Notes: a model not told the origin generated them from the letters alone. Positions 1 to 6,879 are shown, counted from the first letter of the stretch. The stretch is DNA of 9,309 bases from Anaerolineaceae bacterium UBA6107 (GCA_002428455.1 DIWL01000062.1:1-9309); one strand, 5' to 3'. Translations and numbers: made by a program.

Positions 1-1744
1 AACGCGCACCACGCCGTCCAAATTGCCGCTCCAACAGATCAACCGATAAGTGGATCATGGTTGGCCTGCCGTGCGGACAGGTTCGTGGAGCAGAACACGA
101 TTCAAGATCACGCAGCAAAGCCTGTTGTTCTTCGGCAGAGAGGACCGCTCCGCCTTTTACAGCCATCCGTTTACAAATCCTGGCAATCAGCTTCTCCTCC
201 AGCAAGCCCTGTAAGGGAGTCTCATCCTCTTCAAAGTCTTCAACAACGCTTCTAATGGCAGCCTGAGGATCCTTCTGGGCAAATACAGCTGGAATGGCAA
301 CCAGTCGGAACGTGTTCACCCCGAATTCTTCGAGTTGGAAACCAATCTGCTGCATGACCGGAAGATTTTCCTGCAGCAGCCTTGCGGATTGAGGAGGCAA
401 CTGGATGATGAGCGGCTCGAGCAACGATTGGGCAGGAATGTTACCCTTCATCGCCAACATTTTTTCGAACAATACCCTCTCATGAGCAGCGTGCTGATCG
501 ATCAGGTAAAGGCCATCCGGACCTTCTGCGACCAGGTAGGTGGCACCAATCTGTCCGATCAGGCGTAGAATGGGGATCCCATGTACCAACGGTGTTGCAG
601 ACGGGCTCTCCTCCACATTTTCCGGCTGATCGAATCCAGCAGTTTGCTCCCCCGGGCTTTGACGATAAGCGTTTTGATCCCAGGATAGACCAGAATTGCC
701 CGAGTACGTGTGCCCGGTTCCTGTATGCCAGTAGGTTGGTGTCATTTGAGGCACCGGAGAATAGGACATTATCGCGCGTCTCACAGCTCGCTGAACCGAA
801 GTAAAAATCTCATCAGGCTGTCTAAAACGGACCTCCGCCTTGGCCGGGTGGACATTCACATCAACATCCTCCGGGGTCATTTTCAGGAAAAGTACCGCCA
901 TAGGGTAACGCCCCACCATCAGGAAGGATTGGTATGCTTTCATCAGTGCCGTGATCAATGCAGTGTCCTGAACCCACCTTCCATTCACAAAAAAGGTGAT
1001 GTCTTTGCGGTTGGATCTGTTGATGGAGATAGGGCTGATGAAACCATCTATACGCATCCCATCCTCTTCAAATACAACCTCAAGCAACTGCCGTGCAAGT
1101 TCAACGCCGTGCAGTTGTGCCAGGATCGCCCTGCGGTCGCCATCACCCGCAGTTTGTAATACCGGTTTTCCATCCTCAGATAGATGGATCGATTTTTCGG
1201 GATAAGCTAGCGCATAACGGGTAACCAGGCCATCGATCTGCTGCTTTTCCGTGAGGTCTCGCTTGAGAAACTTCAGCCGGGCTGGTGTATTGTAGAAAAG
1301 ATCCCGCACCTGGATGAACGTTCCAGGAATTCCTCCTGCCGGGTCAAGGGATAAGATTTTGCCACCCTCAACCACAATTTTCGCACCGGTAGGTTGATCT
1401 GGTTGCCTGGATTGAATGATCATCCGCGATACCGAACCAATGGATGCCAGTGCTTCACCTCTGAAACCCAGCGTCCGAATGTGAAACAGCTCATCGGCTG
1501 AGCGTAGTTTGCTGGTGGCATGCCGGGCAACCGCCAGGGGAAGTTCTTCCATTGGAATGCCTGCCCCGTTATCGCTTACTTCGATCAGCTTGCGACCGGC
1601 TTCTTCTATTCGTATTGTGATGCGATCTGCACCAGCGTCGATGGCATTTTCGAGCAACTCTTTGACCACAGAAGCAGGTCTCTCGACCACCTCGCCAGCA
1701 GCGATCTGTGAAGCCACTTCATCAGAAAGAATATTAATGGACAT
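1..1744 (-). CDS. mutL: DNA mismatch repair protein MutL (endonuclease-type), 3' end cut by the window edge
   Basis: MutL is the ATP-dependent matchmaker of mismatch repair, coupling MutS recognition to strand incision. I read 581 codons on the minus strand with no stop. The N-terminal GHKL ATPase shows E29 and N33 (KELLENAIDAGA), D58 in the DNGAGI motif, RHATSK near 74-79 and GFRGEA at 93-98. A low-complexity Q/S/P-rich linker (about 330-388) precedes the C-terminal domain. That domain carries the metal-dependent endonuclease motif DQHA(X)2E(X)4E at 416-427 (D416, E422, E427), a cysteine motif around C524, CPHGRPT at 556-562 and FGRR at 575-578, so it should nick DNA itself as in bacteria lacking MutH. 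QSLLEP at 439-444 fits the QXX(L/I)XP sliding-clamp-binding pattern. The ATG at 1744 is fixed by an in-frame TAG six codons upstream. Only the last few residues should be missing, since FGRR normally lies at the C terminus. It diverges from the HAD hydrolase gene. Confidence 0.97.
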   Translation of the reverse strand, partial: MSINILSDEVASQIAAGEVVERPASVVKELLENAIDAGADRITIRIEEAGRKLIEVSDNGAGIPMEELPLAVARHATSKLRSADELFHIRTLGFRGEALASIGSVSRMIIQSRQPDQPTGAKIVVEGGKILSLDPAGGIPGTFIQVRDLFYNTPARLKFLKRDLTEKQQIDGLVTRYALAYPEKSIHLSEDGKPVLQTAGDGDRRAILAQLHGVELARQLLEVVFEEDGMRIDGFISPISINRSNRKDITFFVNGRWVQDTALITALMKAYQSFLMVGRYPMAVLFLKMTPEDVDVNVHPAKAEVRFRQPDEIFTSVQRAVRRAIMSYSPVPQMTPTYWHTGTGHTYSGNSGLSWDQNAYRQSPGEQTAGFDQPENVEESPSATPLVHGIPILRLIGQIGATYLVAEGPDGLYLIDQHAAHERVLFEKMLAMKGNIPAQSLLEPLIIQLPPQSARLLQENLPVMQQIGFQLEEFGVNTFRLVAIPAVFAQKDPQAAIRSVVEDFEEDETPLQGLLEEKLIARICKRMAVKGGAVLSAEEQQALLRDLESCSAPRTCPHGRPTMIHLSVDLLERQFGRRGAR

Positions 1745-1751
1745 GCTGTAA

Positions 1752-1782
1752 ATTATATCCTACCGTCTTTTCAAGGTGTAAA
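1752..1782 (-). promoter_or_regulatory. mutL promoter, probably giving a leaderless mRNA
   Basis: Read on the minus strand, a perfect TATAAT (1757 down to 1752) lies exactly 7 nt before the mutL ATG. A TTTACA -35-like hexamer sits at 1782-1777 with a rather long 19-nt spacer. With normal initiation 6-7 nt after the -10, transcription would begin at or next to the A of the ATG, leaving no 5' leader. The GGAT before the ATG falls inside the promoter and would not be transcribed. The -10 is seen directly; the start point is inferred. Confidence 0.65.
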
Positions 1783-1798
1783 ACAAAGGTGTAAAACA
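1773..1798. repeat. 13-bp perfect tandem repeat in the divergent intergenic region
   Basis: Two abutting identical copies of AAGGTGTAAAACA occupy 1773-1785 and 1786-1798. They lie between the divergent mutL and HAD-hydrolase promoters. The copy nearer mutL supplies the TTTACA -35-like element on the minus strand. The arrangement could be a direct-repeat operator for a regulator, a duplicated -35 element, or a neutral slippage duplication. The sequence alone does not decide. Confidence 0.8.
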
Positions 1799-1822
1799 AC
1801 CTTCTGGTGAAAAATTTAAGGG

Positions 1823-1828
1823 TATACT
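1823..1828 (+). promoter_or_regulatory. -10 box of the HAD-smallTM-S41 operon promoter, probably leaderless
   Basis: TATACT is followed by 7 nt and then the ATG of the HAD hydrolase at 1836, the same spacing as at divergent mutL. No good -35 hexamer is found 16-19 nt upstream. There is no Shine-Dalgarno sequence in the 7 nt between the box and the ATG. A transcript starting at or one base before the ATG is the simplest reading. Confidence 0.55.
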
Positions 1829-1835
1829 AATCGCT

Positions 1836-2495
1836 ATGAGTTTTGAGGCAATGTTCTTTGATCTGGACGATACTCTGTATCCTTCGACTACCGGTATCTG
1901 GCAGGCGATCGGCGACCGGATGGACACATACATCACACATCAATTAGACATCGCCCCGGAAAAAGTAAAATCATTGCGCGAATCACTCTTTCACGAATAC
2001 GGCACCACCCTGCGCGGGTTGAGCTCTCTTTACGGGATCAACGAGGAATATTTCCTCGATTATGTGCATGATGTCCCGCTCGACCGTTATCTACAGCGGG
2101 ATGATGCGCTCATCGAGACCATGGCAATGTACAAGGAACGCAAACTCATCTTCACCAATGCCAGCCAGAGGCATGCGGAACGCGTGTTATCCATTCTAGG
2201 TTTGGAGGGTGTTTTTGACGGGATCATCGATATTTTGCAGATCACACCTTACTGCAAACCCTTACCAGAAGCCTATCAAAAAGCATTGAAGCTCAGCTGC
2301 ATCGAGAACCCCGGAAATTGCGTTGTTATCGATGACTCGGAACGAAATTTAAAAACTGCCAGTGAAATGGGTTTCTTTACCATCCAGGTGGGCACGCAGA
2401 TCCGCTCACCATTTGCAGATGCCGCCATTCTCACAATAGCTGATCTGCCTGACGTGATCCCAGCGAATGGCTGGCATGTAGAGAGTAATGTGTAA
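1836..2495 (+). CDS. HAD-superfamily hydrolase, pyrimidine 5'-nucleotidase type
   Basis: The 219-aa protein has all four HAD motifs. Motif I is FFDLDDTLYP with nucleophile D9 and general acid/base D11, motif II is IFTN with T107, motif III is the lysine of CKP (K141), and motif IV is IDDSERN with D166/D167. The helical cap inserted between motifs I and II (about 17-95) and the LDDTLYP start resemble the yeast Sdt1-like pyrimidine 5'-nucleotidase branch, which dephosphorylates UMP, CMP or modified pyrimidine nucleotides. Substrate is inferred from family resemblance only; a general sugar-phosphate or house-cleaning phosphatase is possible. It is probably cytoplasmic, with no signal peptide. 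The ATG at 1836 lies 7 nt after a -10 box; starting at M6 would leave only two residues before motif I. Its TAA shares one base with the next gene's ATG (TAATG), so the two are probably translationally coupled. Confidence 0.88.
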   Translation: MSFEAMFFDLDDTLYPSTTGIWQAIGDRMDTYITHQLDIAPEKVKSLRESLFHEYGTTLRGLSSLYGINEEYFLDYVHDVPLDRYLQRDDALIETMAMYKERKLIFTNASQRHAERVLSILGLEGVFDGIIDILQITPYCKPLPEAYQKALKLSCIENPGNCVVIDDSERNLKTASEMGFFTIQVGTQIRSPFADAAILTIADLPDVIPANGWHVESNV

Positions 2496-2782
2496 TGGGT
2501 AACCAGATCCCTCCTCTCGGATGGTTCCTGATCATCCTCCTCATTTTGCTGATCATCTCTCTCTACGTAGGCCTGTATTCACAAATGAAGGACAAAGGAA
2601 CAAATAAGAAACAGGGTTGGGTTTCCTCGATTCAATCAGCAGGAAAATTACTCAAAGATCCATTCTGGTATGAAAACTCAAAATTTCAGGAATTGGCAAA
2701 TAATGTCGAAAAAATCCAACAAAAATCCGGCACAGAAACAAAGCCAAATACTGGTAGCATAGAAGCGGGAGATCTCAAGTGA
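2495..2782 (+). CDS. small single-pass membrane protein of unknown function
   Basis: This 95-aa protein matches no family I recognise. A short polar N terminus is followed by one very hydrophobic segment at about 8-27, rich in Leu and Ile. A basic juxtamembrane stretch (K32, K34, K38, K39) then suggests that the rest is cytoplasmic by the positive-inside rule. The remainder is polar, with a possible amphipathic segment around 43-75 and a Gly/Thr/Glu-rich disordered end. The gene looks real. It overlaps the HAD stop by 1 nt, overlaps the protease start by 4 nt (GTGA), and has a GAGAG ribosome binding site 9 nt before its ATG. Its position makes it a candidate partner or membrane organiser for the S41 protease, but this is inference from context only. 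Confidence 0.82.
   Translation: MGNQIPPLGWFLIILLILLIISLYVGLYSQMKDKGTNKKQGWVSSIQSAGKLLKDPFWYENSKFQELANNVEKIQQKSGTETKPNTGSIEAGDLK
2767..2771 (+). promoter_or_regulatory. Shine-Dalgarno site supporting the GTG start of the S41 protease
   Basis: GGGAG lies 7 nt before the GTG at 2779, inside the end of the small membrane protein gene. It supports a GTG start overlapping the upstream TGA stop (GTGA) over any later start, and it suggests termination-reinitiation coupling. Confidence 0.65.
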
Positions 2783-4038
2783 ATAACAATCACACTCTTA
2801 GAAATATCATCTTCGTCTTTGTCTCAGTTGTTCTCCTGGCTGGATCCTTTGCCGGGGGTCTTGTTGCCGGCTGGTTACTACCATCGTCCTCAACGGTTGA
2901 AACCATTTCGCCAATCGAAAAACCTGTAATTAATACACCAATTCCACCGTCTTCCACGAGCACAGGCAACCCTACCCTGGATCGATTATTTGAACCATTC
3001 TGGGAAGCCTGGGAGATCGTACACGACCAATTTGTGGATCAACCCGTTGATGATCTCAAGTTGATGCAAGGGGCTATACGCGGAATGCTCGACTCGCTGG
3101 GTGACCAGCATACCGGTTACATGACCCCTGAAGAGTATGATCAGGCGACCATGCCGCTAGACGGTTCTTACACAGGCATCGGTGCGTGGGTTGATTCGAG
3201 TGGAGAATTTCTCACCATTATCAGCCCGATGAAAGGTTCACCGGCTGAAAAAGCCGGTTTGAAACCGGGAGATGAGATCATCGCGGTGGATGGAAAAGAT
3301 ATTACAAATGTCGATCCCAGCATCGTACTTCAATCTGTGCTTGGACCGGAGGGAACAACTGTTGTTCTCACCGTTCAACGCTCAGATCCTGCAGAAGTGC
3401 TGGATTTCACTATTGTGCGCGAACGGATCACCATTCCCAGCATTGAAAGCAAAATGCTGGAGGAAAATATTGGCTACATCGCACTGGTTACCTTCGGTGA
3501 AGACAGCGCAGAGGATATGAAAGTTGCATTGGACGAACTACTTGCACAGGATCCACGGGGATTGATCTTTGACTTACGGGACAACTCTGGCGGGTATGTG
3601 GATACTGCGATCGAGATCATTTCACAATTCATCCCCTCCGGTACGGTCATGATCGAAAAACTTGGTACCGGAGAAGAAATCCCCTTTGACGCCATTCCCG
3701 GTGGAATTGCTACTGAAATACCCCTGGTTGTACTGGTAAACGGTGGTTCAGCGTCTGCATCTGAGATTGCCGCCGGCGCCATACAGGACTATGAACGCGG
3801 TTTGATTGTGGGTACCACCACTTATGGCAAAGGTTCAGTGCAAAACTGGGTACCGCTGGATGGCGAGCAGGGAGCTGTTAAGGTCACCATTGCCCGCTGG
3901 TTAACTCCGAAGGGTCGGCAAATTCACGAGGTGGGGCTTACCCCTGATTACGTGGTTGAGTTGACGGAAGAAGATTACGAAGCGGGATTGGACCCACAGT
4001 TGGACAAAGCCATAGAGCTTTTGGTGAATGGGCAATGA
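2779..4038 (+). CDS. S41-family C-terminal processing protease with PDZ domain, membrane-anchored
   Basis: The 419-aa protein is a carboxyl-terminal processing (CtpA/Prc-like) serine protease that cleaves or trims exported proteins from the C-terminal side. An N-terminal membrane anchor (about 10-34, with no obvious cleavage site) is followed by a Ser/Thr/Pro-rich linker to about residue 64. A helical region (65-125) precedes a PDZ domain (about 130-215), whose core GSPAEKAGLKPGDEII recognises substrate C termini. The protease core follows. In NGGSASASEI the nucleophile is S326, the general base lysine is K351 in YGKGSVQ (25 residues later, as in E. coli Prc S452/K477), and Q355 completes the Ser-Lys-Gln triad. 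Catalytic residues are intact and the length is normal for a CtpA. The start is GTG. It is the last gene of the HAD operon. No terminator is visible in the 31 bp before the next promoter, so some read-through into the S1 gene is likely. Confidence 0.95.
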   Translation: MNNNHTLRNIIFVFVSVVLLAGSFAGGLVAGWLLPSSSTVETISPIEKPVINTPIPPSSTSTGNPTLDRLFEPFWEAWEIVHDQFVDQPVDDLKLMQGAIRGMLDSLGDQHTGYMTPEEYDQATMPLDGSYTGIGAWVDSSGEFLTIISPMKGSPAEKAGLKPGDEIIAVDGKDITNVDPSIVLQSVLGPEGTTVVLTVQRSDPAEVLDFTIVRERITIPSIESKMLEENIGYIALVTFGEDSAEDMKVALDELLAQDPRGLIFDLRDNSGGYVDTAIEIISQFIPSGTVMIEKLGTGEEIPFDAIPGGIATEIPLVVLVNGGSASASEIAAGAIQDYERGLIVGTTTYGKGSVQNWVPLDGEQGAVKVTIARWLTPKGRQIHEVGLTPDYVVELTEEDYEAGLDPQLDKAIELLVNGQ

Positions 4039-4069
4039 GTATCCGAACAGAGCAATATAGGACTTCAAA

Positions 4070-4099
4070 TTGACAAAAAAACCTTCCAAGGGGTATAAT
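4070..4099 (+). promoter_or_regulatory. strong sigma-70-type promoter of the S1-domain gene
   Basis: A perfect TTGACA (4070-4075) and a perfect TATAAT (4094-4099) are separated by 18 nt. Initiation is expected around 4106, giving a leader of about 31 nt. An AGAGAG ribosome binding site (4125-4130) lies 6 nt before the ATG. This is the best consensus promoter in the window and implies high constitutive expression. Confidence 0.85.
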
Positions 4100-4136
4100 C
4101 CATGGTCGCAAATAACCATACATAAGAGAGAAAACG

Positions 4137-4985
4137 ATGGACATGACCGTTGAACCGCAAGTAGAAAACAAAATTGAACCCAAAATGTTATTCAAAGCCA
4201 GGGTGATGAAAGTCAGCCTTGCTGGAGCGGTCCTGGATATCGGCATCGGGAAGCCTGCTCTGCTACATGTTTCGCAGATTGTTGCACCAGAAGACACACA
4301 AAACAAGAAAGTGGATGAGATCCTCAAGGTTGATGACGAGATCGAAGTCTGGGTGAAAAAGATCACCCGAAGAGACGGCGAGCAACGCATCGAAATGACC
4401 ATGATCAAGCCCCTCGACATGGAATGGCGCGAGATTAAAGTGGGCGAAACTGTCAAAGGAAAAGTAGTCAGACTGGAAAAGTTCGGCGCTTTTGTTGAAA
4501 TCGGCGCGGAAAGACCGGGTCTGGTTCACATCAGCGAGATGGCACACGGTTACGTCAAGGTACCGTCAGATGTTGTCAAAGAGGGTGATGAGATTGAAGC
4601 TCAGATCATAGACGTCAATCGACGCAAAAAGCAGATCAAATTGAGCATGAAAGCCATTCAACCAGAACCCGAGAAAGAGGTTGAGGAAAAAACCGTCACA
4701 AATTCAGCTCCTGTTTACTCAGCTCCCAGTGGTGCTCCCAAACGTGAGCGCAAGCCAGGCCGCAAACCGCGTAAATCTTTTGAAGAGGATAATTCAGCAC
4801 TGTTGGAATCCATAAACGAGACTACAGAGCCTGAGCCTACGTCGATGGAATTGGCGATGCGCGCAGCGATGGAAAAAGCCAAGGACCGCAAGCAAAAGCA
4901 GGAAACCCGCAAGAGCAAAGCAAGCTCCGCGGAACAGGAAGAGATCCTCGCACGCACGCTTGAAAACAAAGTACAAACCAACTAG
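4137..4985 (+). CDS. RNA-binding protein with two S1 domains and a charged C-terminal tail
   Basis: The 282-aa protein has two OB-fold S1 RNA-binding domains. The first is at about 17-89 (FKARVMKVSLAGAVLDIGI, LLHVSQI) and is more divergent. The second, at about 103-172, is canonical (GKVVRLEKFGAFVEIGAERPG, LVHISEM, IKLSMK). After residue 175 the protein is low-complexity, with a Pro/Lys/Arg-rich patch (200-213), an acidic stretch, and a Lys/Arg/Gln-rich helix (240-262). It resembles ribosomal protein S1 but has fewer repeats than the six of E. coli S1, so it may be a reduced S1 or a general RNA-binding or translation factor. I give no gene symbol because bS1 identity is not shown. It has its own consensus promoter and terminator, so it is transcribed mainly as a single gene. 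Confidence 0.9.
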   Translation: MDMTVEPQVENKIEPKMLFKARVMKVSLAGAVLDIGIGKPALLHVSQIVAPEDTQNKKVDEILKVDDEIEVWVKKITRRDGEQRIEMTMIKPLDMEWREIKVGETVKGKVVRLEKFGAFVEIGAERPGLVHISEMAHGYVKVPSDVVKEGDEIEAQIIDVNRRKKQIKLSMKAIQPEPEKEVEEKTVTNSAPVYSAPSGAPKRERKPGRKPRKSFEEDNSALLESINETTEPEPTSMELAMRAAMEKAKDRKQKQETRKSKASSAEQEEILARTLENKVQTN

Positions 4986-4990
4986 ATTCG

Positions 4991-5020
4991 AAAAACCATC
5001 CCAAAAGGATGGTTTTTCTT
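4991..5020 (+). terminator. intrinsic terminator after the S1-domain gene
   Basis: A perfect 11-bp inverted repeat (4991-5001 with 5007-5017) has a 5-nt CAAAA loop and a core of CCATCC/GGATGG. It runs straight into a T-rich tail (TTTTTCTT) starting only 5 nt after the stop codon. The A-tract on the 5' side means it could also act on the opposite strand, but no gene is there to need it. Confidence 0.9.
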
Positions 5021-5107
5021 TATCACTCGTGCATTGATATGATAAACTTTTAATGTAGCAGGATTAATGATGGGCGAATCTTCTATAACAAAGACTTGAA
5101 ATACTAT

Positions 5108-5138
5108 CGAGGAGGACAAGGATAAACTGCCCTCCTCG
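5108..5138 (+). promoter_or_regulatory. hairpin in the pyrG upstream leader
   Basis: CGAGGAGG (5108-5115) and CCTCCTCG (5131-5138) form a perfect 8-bp stem around a 15-nt loop, ending 33 nt before the pyrG ATG. No T-run follows, so it is not a normal terminator. The 3' arm contains CTCCT (5132-5136), which is complementary to the pyrG ribosome binding site AGGAG (5160-5164). An alternative fold could therefore hide the site. The pairing is seen in the sequence; a regulatory role is inferred. The pyrG promoter is not clear: TATAAC (5084-5089) and TACTAT (5102-5107) are possible -10 boxes without good -35 partners. Confidence 0.5.
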
Positions 5139-5159
5139 TCGCTTAAACCAGGACCAAAC

Positions 5160-5164
5160 AGGAG
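5160..5164 (+). promoter_or_regulatory. Shine-Dalgarno site of pyrG
   Basis: AGGAG lies 7 nt before the ATG at 5172 and fixes that start. The protein begins MNTKYIFITGG, as expected for CTP synthases. The site is complementary to one arm of the upstream leader hairpin. Confidence 0.75.
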
Positions 5165-5171
5165 AACAAGA

Positions 5172-6818
5172 ATGAACACCAAATACATATTCATTACAGG
5201 TGGTGTTGTCAGTTCGGTTGGTAAAGGTGTTACCGCTGCAGCGATCGGTCGCATTTTAAAAAATCGGGGGTTTAAAATCGCGGTTCAGAAGTTGGACCCG
5301 TACATCAATGTAGATCCCGGCACAATGAGCCCTTACCAGCATGGTGAAGTGTTCGTTCTCGATGACGGTGCAGAAACCGATCTCGACCTGGGACATTATG
5401 AACGGTTTATTGATATTCGCCTCAACCGCGTGTGTAATATCACCACAGGGCAGGTTTACGCCGAGGTGATTGCCAAGGAACGTCGTGGTGATTACCTGGG
5501 AGGTACGATCCAGGTCATCCCGCACATCACGAATGAGATCAAACGGCGCATCGGCCTGGTGGCGAAATCAACCGGCGCAGAGATCGTAATCGTTGAAGTA
5601 GGCGGAACGGTCGGTGACATCGAAGGTTTACCTTTCCTTGAAGCACTCCGCCAATTGCGGAGCGATCTTGGCCGTGATAACACCGTTTATATCCATGTCA
5701 CCTGGTTACCCTATATTGGGGCTACTGACGAGATCAAAACCAAGCCAACTCAGCATTCTGTGGCGGAGCTGCGTTCCATTGGCATCACGCCTGATATGAT
5801 CGTAGCCCGCAGCGACAAGCCCATAAAGGAAAACTTGCGTGAAAAGATCGCTCAATTCTGCGATGTGGAAAAACGCGCGGTGATTCCGATGGCTACAGCA
5901 TCCATCCTGTATGAGATCCCGCTTTTGCTGGAAAAGGAAAACGTAGCAGAATACCTGATGGAAAGATTGAACCTGCAACCAAAAGCCAAACCGGATTGGA
6001 GTGGATGGGAAACACTGGTCAGCGAAACCAGGCGTAAAAAACCAAAAGTATCCGTCGCCCTGGTTGGTAAATATGTTGAACTTCACGATGCATACATCAG
6101 TGTACGTGAAGCGTTGAAACACGCAGCCTTATTTCTCGGTCTTGAACTGGATCTAAAATGGGTGCACTCTACTGACCTGGAGAAAGGCAAGAGCCTGGAT
6201 ACGCTTGAAAGGGTCAGCGGTATCATCGTTCCGGGTGGGTTCGGCAGCCGCGGGATAGAAGGAAAGATCATCGCTGTGAAACATGCACGTGAGAAAATGA
6301 TACCATATTTCGGACTTTGCCTGGGAATGCAGCTGATGGTGGTGGAGTTTGGCCGGCACGTGTTACAAACTGACCAGGTCAACTCATCTGAGTTCGACAT
6401 TGCTACTGAGCACCCCGTCATCGACCTGATGCCCGATCAGCAGAATATTAAAGATATGGGCGGCACCATGCGCCTGGGATTGTACCCCTGCATACTGCAA
6501 TCCGGATCCATTGCATCCCGAGCATATGGCGTTAAGAAAGTGGAAGAACGTCACCGCCATCGTTTTGAATTCAACAACAAATACCGAGAGCAGTTTGCTC
6601 AAAGAGGAATGATTTACTCAGGACTATCTCCAGATAAGAACCTGGTGGAAATCGTCGAACTCAAAGATCATCCCTTTATGCTGGGAACACAATTTCACCC
6701 GGAGTTCCTCTCACGCCCCACCCGTCCGCATCCGCTTTTCCTCGCTTTTATGCGTGCCGCAGCTGAAAAAGCCGGCGTAGAATATATGGATCCTCCGTTG
6801 TTGTATACACAGAAGTAA
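5172..6818 (+). CDS. pyrG: CTP synthase (glutamine-hydrolysing)
   Basis: CTP synthase converts UTP, ATP and glutamine to CTP, the last step of de novo pyrimidine nucleotide synthesis. It is cytosolic, tetrameric when active, and activated by GTP. The 548-aa length is typical. The N-terminal synthetase domain (1-270) starts with the P-loop GGVVSSVGKG (10-19) and carries conserved LDPYINVDPGTMSPYQHGEVFV (41-62), VEVGGTVGDIEG (141-152) and KTKPTQHS (189-196). The class I glutamine amidotransferase domain (about 293-535) has the oxyanion region VPGGFGSRG, nucleophile C383 in GLCLGMQ, and H509/E511 in QFHPEF. All catalytic residues are present. It stands alone between two intrinsic terminators, so it should be transcribed as a single gene. 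The long leader with a hairpin hints at expression control. Confidence 0.98.
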   Translation: MNTKYIFITGGVVSSVGKGVTAAAIGRILKNRGFKIAVQKLDPYINVDPGTMSPYQHGEVFVLDDGAETDLDLGHYERFIDIRLNRVCNITTGQVYAEVIAKERRGDYLGGTIQVIPHITNEIKRRIGLVAKSTGAEIVIVEVGGTVGDIEGLPFLEALRQLRSDLGRDNTVYIHVTWLPYIGATDEIKTKPTQHSVAELRSIGITPDMIVARSDKPIKENLREKIAQFCDVEKRAVIPMATASILYEIPLLLEKENVAEYLMERLNLQPKAKPDWSGWETLVSETRRKKPKVSVALVGKYVELHDAYISVREALKHAALFLGLELDLKWVHSTDLEKGKSLDTLERVSGIIVPGGFGSRGIEGKIIAVKHAREKMIPYFGLCLGMQLMVVEFGRHVLQTDQVNSSEFDIATEHPVIDLMPDQQNIKDMGGTMRLGLYPCILQSGSIASRAYGVKKVEERHRHRFEFNNKYREQFAQRGMIYSGLSPDKNLVEIVELKDHPFMLGTQFHPEFLSRPTRPHPLFLAFMRAAAEKAGVEYMDPPLLYTQK

Positions 6819-6840
6819 AAGCCATTCCAACCCGAATAAC

Positions 6841-6879
6841 CACCTCCCTTTATCTTGATAGGGAGGTGTTCTTTTTCTT
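6841..6879 (+). terminator. intrinsic terminator after pyrG
   Basis: CACCTCCCT (6841-6849) pairs with AGGGAGGTG (6860-6868), a 9-bp GC-rich stem. The loop contains a further small TATC/GATA match. It is followed by the T-rich tail TTCTTTTTCTT. It begins 22 nt after the pyrG stop. Confidence 0.9.

Noticed and set aside
710..1159. A 149-codon plus-strand open frame and several shorter ones in the first 1.7 kb
   Set aside because: They lie antisense to a continuous 581-codon mutL with all family motifs, and their translations show no recognisable domain.
1758..1774. TTGAAA (minus strand, 1774-1769) as the mutL -35 box
   Set aside because: It lies only 11 nt from the TATAAT, too close for a sigma-70-type promoter.
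3938..4456. A 172-codon minus-strand open frame spanning the S41/S1 junction
   Set aside because: It overlaps the S41 3' end, a consensus promoter and the S1-domain gene, all strongly supported, and its translation looks like an antisense shadow.
5067..5099. A tiny possible leader ORF (10 codons, ATGATG start, preceded by AGGA) upstream of pyrG
   Set aside because: No supported promoter lies upstream of it, and the -10 candidates for pyrG fall within or after it. It has no pyrimidine-related codon run or attenuator partner.
5108..5138. The pyrG leader hairpin as an intrinsic terminator or attenuator
   Set aside because: No T-run follows the 3' arm; the next bases are TCGCTTAAAC. It is kept only as a possible translational control element.
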